Below, in pieces: positions 60,265-64,000 of a DNA stretch of 64,000 bases. A program made the translations under genes and the position numbers. The DNA lies in the NCBI GenBank assembly GCA_965660935.1, contig CBFIBR010000008.1:1-64000 (forward strand). Reading direction: 5' to 3'. How positions within the stretch are numbered: the first letter of the stretch is position 1; each line of letters begins with the position of its first letter. The notes beneath the pieces are model-generated. The model was not told where the DNA came from and did no database searches. It saw only the letters and a program-made list of their open reading frames with translations. Source of the stretch: UBA1172 sp002457135 (GTDB lineage: Bacteria; Pseudomonadota; Alphaproteobacteria; Puniceispirillales; UBA1172).

Positions 60265-61461
60265 ATGCAGAAAAAATGGCTACTGGTTCTGTTCAGTGCA
60301 TCCGCGCTGGTCACGATCAGCCTTGGCATTCGCCAATCCATGGGGCTGTTTCTTGAACCCATCAGCTTTGAGATGGGGACAGGACGGGAAGTCTTTTCCT
60401 TTGCCATCGCGATGCAGAACCTGCTGTGGGGAATATCCTCGCCTTTATTCGGGATGTTGGCGGAACGCATTGGCGGCTGGAAAGTCGCCAGCCTTGGCGG
60501 GTTGTTCTACGCCATCGGGCTGCTGACCATGACAGGCCTTGTCACCCCGGAAGGCATGATTATCGGTAATGTCCTGATTGGCCTTGGCCTTGGCAGCGCG
60601 GGGATTTCAATCGCCCTTGGCGCGGTCAGCCGGACCGTGCCTGATAACAAACGCTCCCTTGCCTTTGGCGTGGTGACCTCGCTTGGCTCATTCGGGCAAT
60701 TTGCGCTGGTGCCATTTGCCCAGTTCATGATCCTTGATCTCGGCTGGGCCATGGCCATGGTCTCCCTGTCCTTTGTCGCGGCATCGATGGTTGCCATCGG
60801 AATGGGGCTGAGATCATCGGACACCACAGCCCCGTCCAAGACGGTGGAGGCTAGCCTTGGCCGCACCGTCAAACATGCGTTCACGTCACGCGATTACATT
60901 CTGCTGACGATCGGGTTTTTTGTCTGCGGGCTGCATCTGGTTTTCATCACCACGCACCTGCCTGTTTATCTCGAAGACAAGGGCATTGCCCCTGAGATTG
61001 CCTCATGGTCGCTGTCGCTGGTGGGGCTGTTCAATATTGCCGGGGCGCTGTTCTTTGGATGGATCGGCGGGGTGACCAGCAAAAAGGTGCCGCTGGCCCT
61101 GATCTATCTGGCCCGAACCCTGATCATCGCCGCCTTCATCACCTTCCCGGTGACCCCGGCATCGGCGCTAATGTTTGGTGCCGCCATGGGGTTTGTCTGG
61201 CTTGGGACCATCCCGTTGACCTCAGGGCTGATCGTGACCTTTTTCGGGCCACGCCATATCGCCACGCTTTACGGGTTTGTCTTCCTGTCGCACCAGCTCG
61301 GCTCCTTTATGGGGGCATGGCTGGGCGGCCGGCTCTATGACGTTTTCGGCAATTATGAGCTGATGTGGTCGATCAACCTGATCGCCGGGCTGGCAGCCTT
61401 TATCGTGCATATGGTTATCCGGGAAAAGCCGGTGCCTATCCCGGAACTGGCCCGCGCCTGA
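60265..61461 (+). CDS. MFS transporter
   Basis: A 398-aa twelve-helix carrier. SPLFGMLAERIGGWKVASLGG matches the loop 2-3 motif split over residues 55-75, and FFGWIGGVTSKKVP the second repeat. It resembles the YbfB/monocarboxylate-like MFS set. Substrate unknown. It converges on trxB across a 29-bp gap. Confidence 0.85.
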   Translation: MQKKWLLVLFSASALVTISLGIRQSMGLFLEPISFEMGTGREVFSFAIAMQNLLWGISSPLFGMLAERIGGWKVASLGGLFYAIGLLTMTGLVTPEGMIIGNVLIGLGLGSAGISIALGAVSRTVPDNKRSLAFGVVTSLGSFGQFALVPFAQFMILDLGWAMAMVSLSFVAASMVAIGMGLRSSDTTAPSKTVEASLGRTVKHAFTSRDYILLTIGFFVCGLHLVFITTHLPVYLEDKGIAPEIASWSLSLVGLFNIAGALFFGWIGGVTSKKVPLALIYLARTLIIAAFITFPVTPASALMFGAAMGFVWLGTIPLTSGLIVTFFGPRHIATLYGFVFLSHQLGSFMGAWLGGRLYDVFGNYELMWSINLIAGLAAFIVHMVIREKPVPIPELARA

Positions 61462-61490
61462 TCCTGTCCTGAAATCATTCCCGGATAGCT

Positions 61491-62438
61491 CTATTTCTGG
61501 GCGCCGAGCCAGCGTTCCGCATCAAGCGCGGCCATGCACCCCATGCCCGCCGCGGTCACCGCCTGGCGATAGATTTTGTCGACGCAGTCACCGGCGGCAA
61601 AGACACCATCAACCGAGGTCCGGGTGGTGCCGGCATCCGCCTTGATATAGCCCTCATCATCCATGGCAAGCGCATCCCTGAAAGCAACGGTTGCAGGGTC
61701 GTGACCAATGGCAACAAACATCCCGTCAACAGCGATTTCGAGCGCATCTTCACCGGTGGTGGAGCCAAGCTTCAGCCCCGTCACACCGCCGCCGATACCG
61801 TCATCACCGACGACCTCATCCACAACACGGTTCCATTGCAGCTCAATATTTTCTGTCCGCATCAGGCGTTCCTGCATGATCTGCTCCGCCCTCAGGCTGT
61901 CACGGCGATGAACAAGGGTAACTTTCTTGCAGATATTGGCGAGGTAAAGTGCCTCCTCAACCGCGGTATTACCGCCGCCGATCACCGCGACTTCCTTATC
62001 GCGATAGAAAAACCCGTCACAGGTGGCGCAGGCCGATACCCCGCGACCATTGAACGCCGCCTCGCTATCAAGGCCGAGCCAGCGGGCCTGTGCGCCGGTG
62101 GCGATGATCACTGATTTTGTCTTGATCGATTTGCCGCTGTCGCAATGGAGGGTGAACGGCCGGGATGAAAAATCAACCGATGCCACCAGATCGTATTCAA
62201 CCCTTGAGCCGACATTTTCGGCCTGGGCCTGCATCTGTTCCATCAGCCATGGTCCCTGCACCACATCGGCAAAGCCGGGGTAGTTTTCGACATCGGTGGT
62301 GATGGTCAGCTGCCCGCCTGGCTGGAGTCCGGCCAGAACCAGCGGGTTCATGTTGGCGCGGGCGGCGTAGATGGCTGCGGTGAGGCCGGCAGCACCGGTC
62401 CCGACGATTACGACATTTTCTATGGTTTCAGTCATCAT
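61491..62438 (-). CDS. trxB: Thioredoxin reductase
   Basis: NADPH-dependent flavoprotein reducing thioredoxin. FAD site VVIVGTGAAGLTAAIYAAR, redox-active SACATCDGFFY (CATC), NADPH site AVIGGGNTAVEEALYLA, and the C-terminal FAAGDCVDKIYRQAVTAAGMG are all intact. Length (about 315 aa) is canonical. Tandem ATG codons at 62438/62435 are likely starts; TTG 62447 is less likely. Confidence 0.96.
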   Translation of the reverse strand: MMTETIENVVIVGTGAAGLTAAIYAARANMNPLVLAGLQPGGQLTITTDVENYPGFADVVQGPWLMEQMQAQAENVGSRVEYDLVASVDFSSRPFTLHCDSGKSIKTKSVIIATGAQARWLGLDSEAAFNGRGVSACATCDGFFYRDKEVAVIGGGNTAVEEALYLANICKKVTLVHRRDSLRAEQIMQERLMRTENIELQWNRVVDEVVGDDGIGGGVTGLKLGSTTGEDALEIAVDGMFVAIGHDPATVAFRDALAMDDEGYIKADAGTTRTSVDGVFAAGDCVDKIYRQAVTAAGMGCMAALDAERWLGAQK

Positions 62439-62465
62439 ATGGCTCAATTATCAAGGTTGAAGTGA

Positions 62466-64000
<1,535 letters not shown>

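Overview
The window is a dense 64-kb stretch of an alphaproteobacterial chromosome. Diagnostic gene orders include mitofilin-like/hemY, murA-DUF2948-hisG-hisD-UPF0262-LMW phosphatase-infA-maf-rng-yacG, COQ9 divergent from rpsU, TrcR (DUF1013), DUF1192, DUF1244, GapR (DUF2312), and a fused indolepyruvate:ferredoxin oxidoreductase. The gene set (MFS carriers, methylmalonyl-CoA pathway, proton-translocating transhydrogenase, glutamate dehydrogenase) fits an aerobic marine heterotroph, and the SAR116/Puniceispirillales group is my best guess. That taxonomic guess is inference only.

Layout. 0.1-2.7 kb: haem-associated membrane proteins. 2.7-4.2 kb: a tRNA-Thr(CGT) and a convergent tRNA-Phe enclose a lone tyrosine recombinase bounded by an 84-bp gap-free inverted repeat. 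4.3-11.6 kb: one long minus-strand housekeeping block (YacG, RNase G/E, Maf, IF-1, LMW phosphatase, UPF0262, HisD, HisG, DUF2948, MurA and a small basic protein). 12-14.1 kb: a TVP38/FAD-disulfide reductase pair. 14.2-18.5 kb: tRNA-Thr(GGT), glutamate dehydrogenase, an MFS carrier, a secreted protein and YgfZ. 18.6-22.3 kb: 3-hydroxybutyrate dehydrogenase, DUF1192, TrcR and PrpE. 22.4-26.8 kb: YdcH, PurE, PurK, MetA-family acyltransferase, COQ9, S21 and a GNAT. 26.8-33.2 kb: pntAB, an ABC1 kinase-like protein and oligoendopeptidase F. 33.4-36 kb: a 3-hydroxyisobutyrate dehydrogenase-like enzyme, tRNA-Arg, a secreted HExxH protein and an FKBP-rhodanese fusion. 36-43.4 kb: indolepyruvate oxidoreductase, thiolase, an FAD oxidoreductase and an MFS carrier. 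43.4-45 kb: a frameshifted prepilin/C-type-lectin gene and an acidic repeat protein. 45-47.5 kb: mmsA with an Lrp regulator and a gene-poor AT-rich spacer. 47.6-54.8 kb: two RNA methyltransferases, a GlxA regulator, SufE and both methylmalonyl-CoA mutase subunits. 55-64 kb: a GT39-like enzyme, MntR, DUF1244, GapR, PyrF, DUF3047, a two-domain cold-shock protein, an MFS carrier, thioredoxin reductase and a partial acetoacetyl-CoA synthetase.

Metabolic theme. PrpE, MutA/McmA, MmsA, a 3-hydroxyisobutyrate dehydrogenase-like enzyme, indolepyruvate oxidoreductase, thiolase, 3-hydroxybutyrate dehydrogenase and acetoacetyl-CoA synthetase together suggest use of branched-chain and aromatic amino acids, propionate and C4 acids, with glutamate dehydrogenase and transhydrogenase balancing nitrogen and redox. 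The genes are scattered through the window, not in one operon.

Most notable observations. (1) The IR-integrase-IR cassette between two intact convergent tRNA genes has a core-site-like dyad in each arm; it could be an invertible or minimal tyrosine-recombinase element. (2) Short tandem repeats with 12-18 bp units recur at or just beyond the 3' ends of many unrelated genes, sometimes creating the C-terminus or the stop codon. (3) A type IV prepilin leader and a C-type-lectin-like domain lie in different reading frames of one gene. (4) A strong terminator follows an apparently gene-free AT-rich region, pointing to a possible small RNA or leader.
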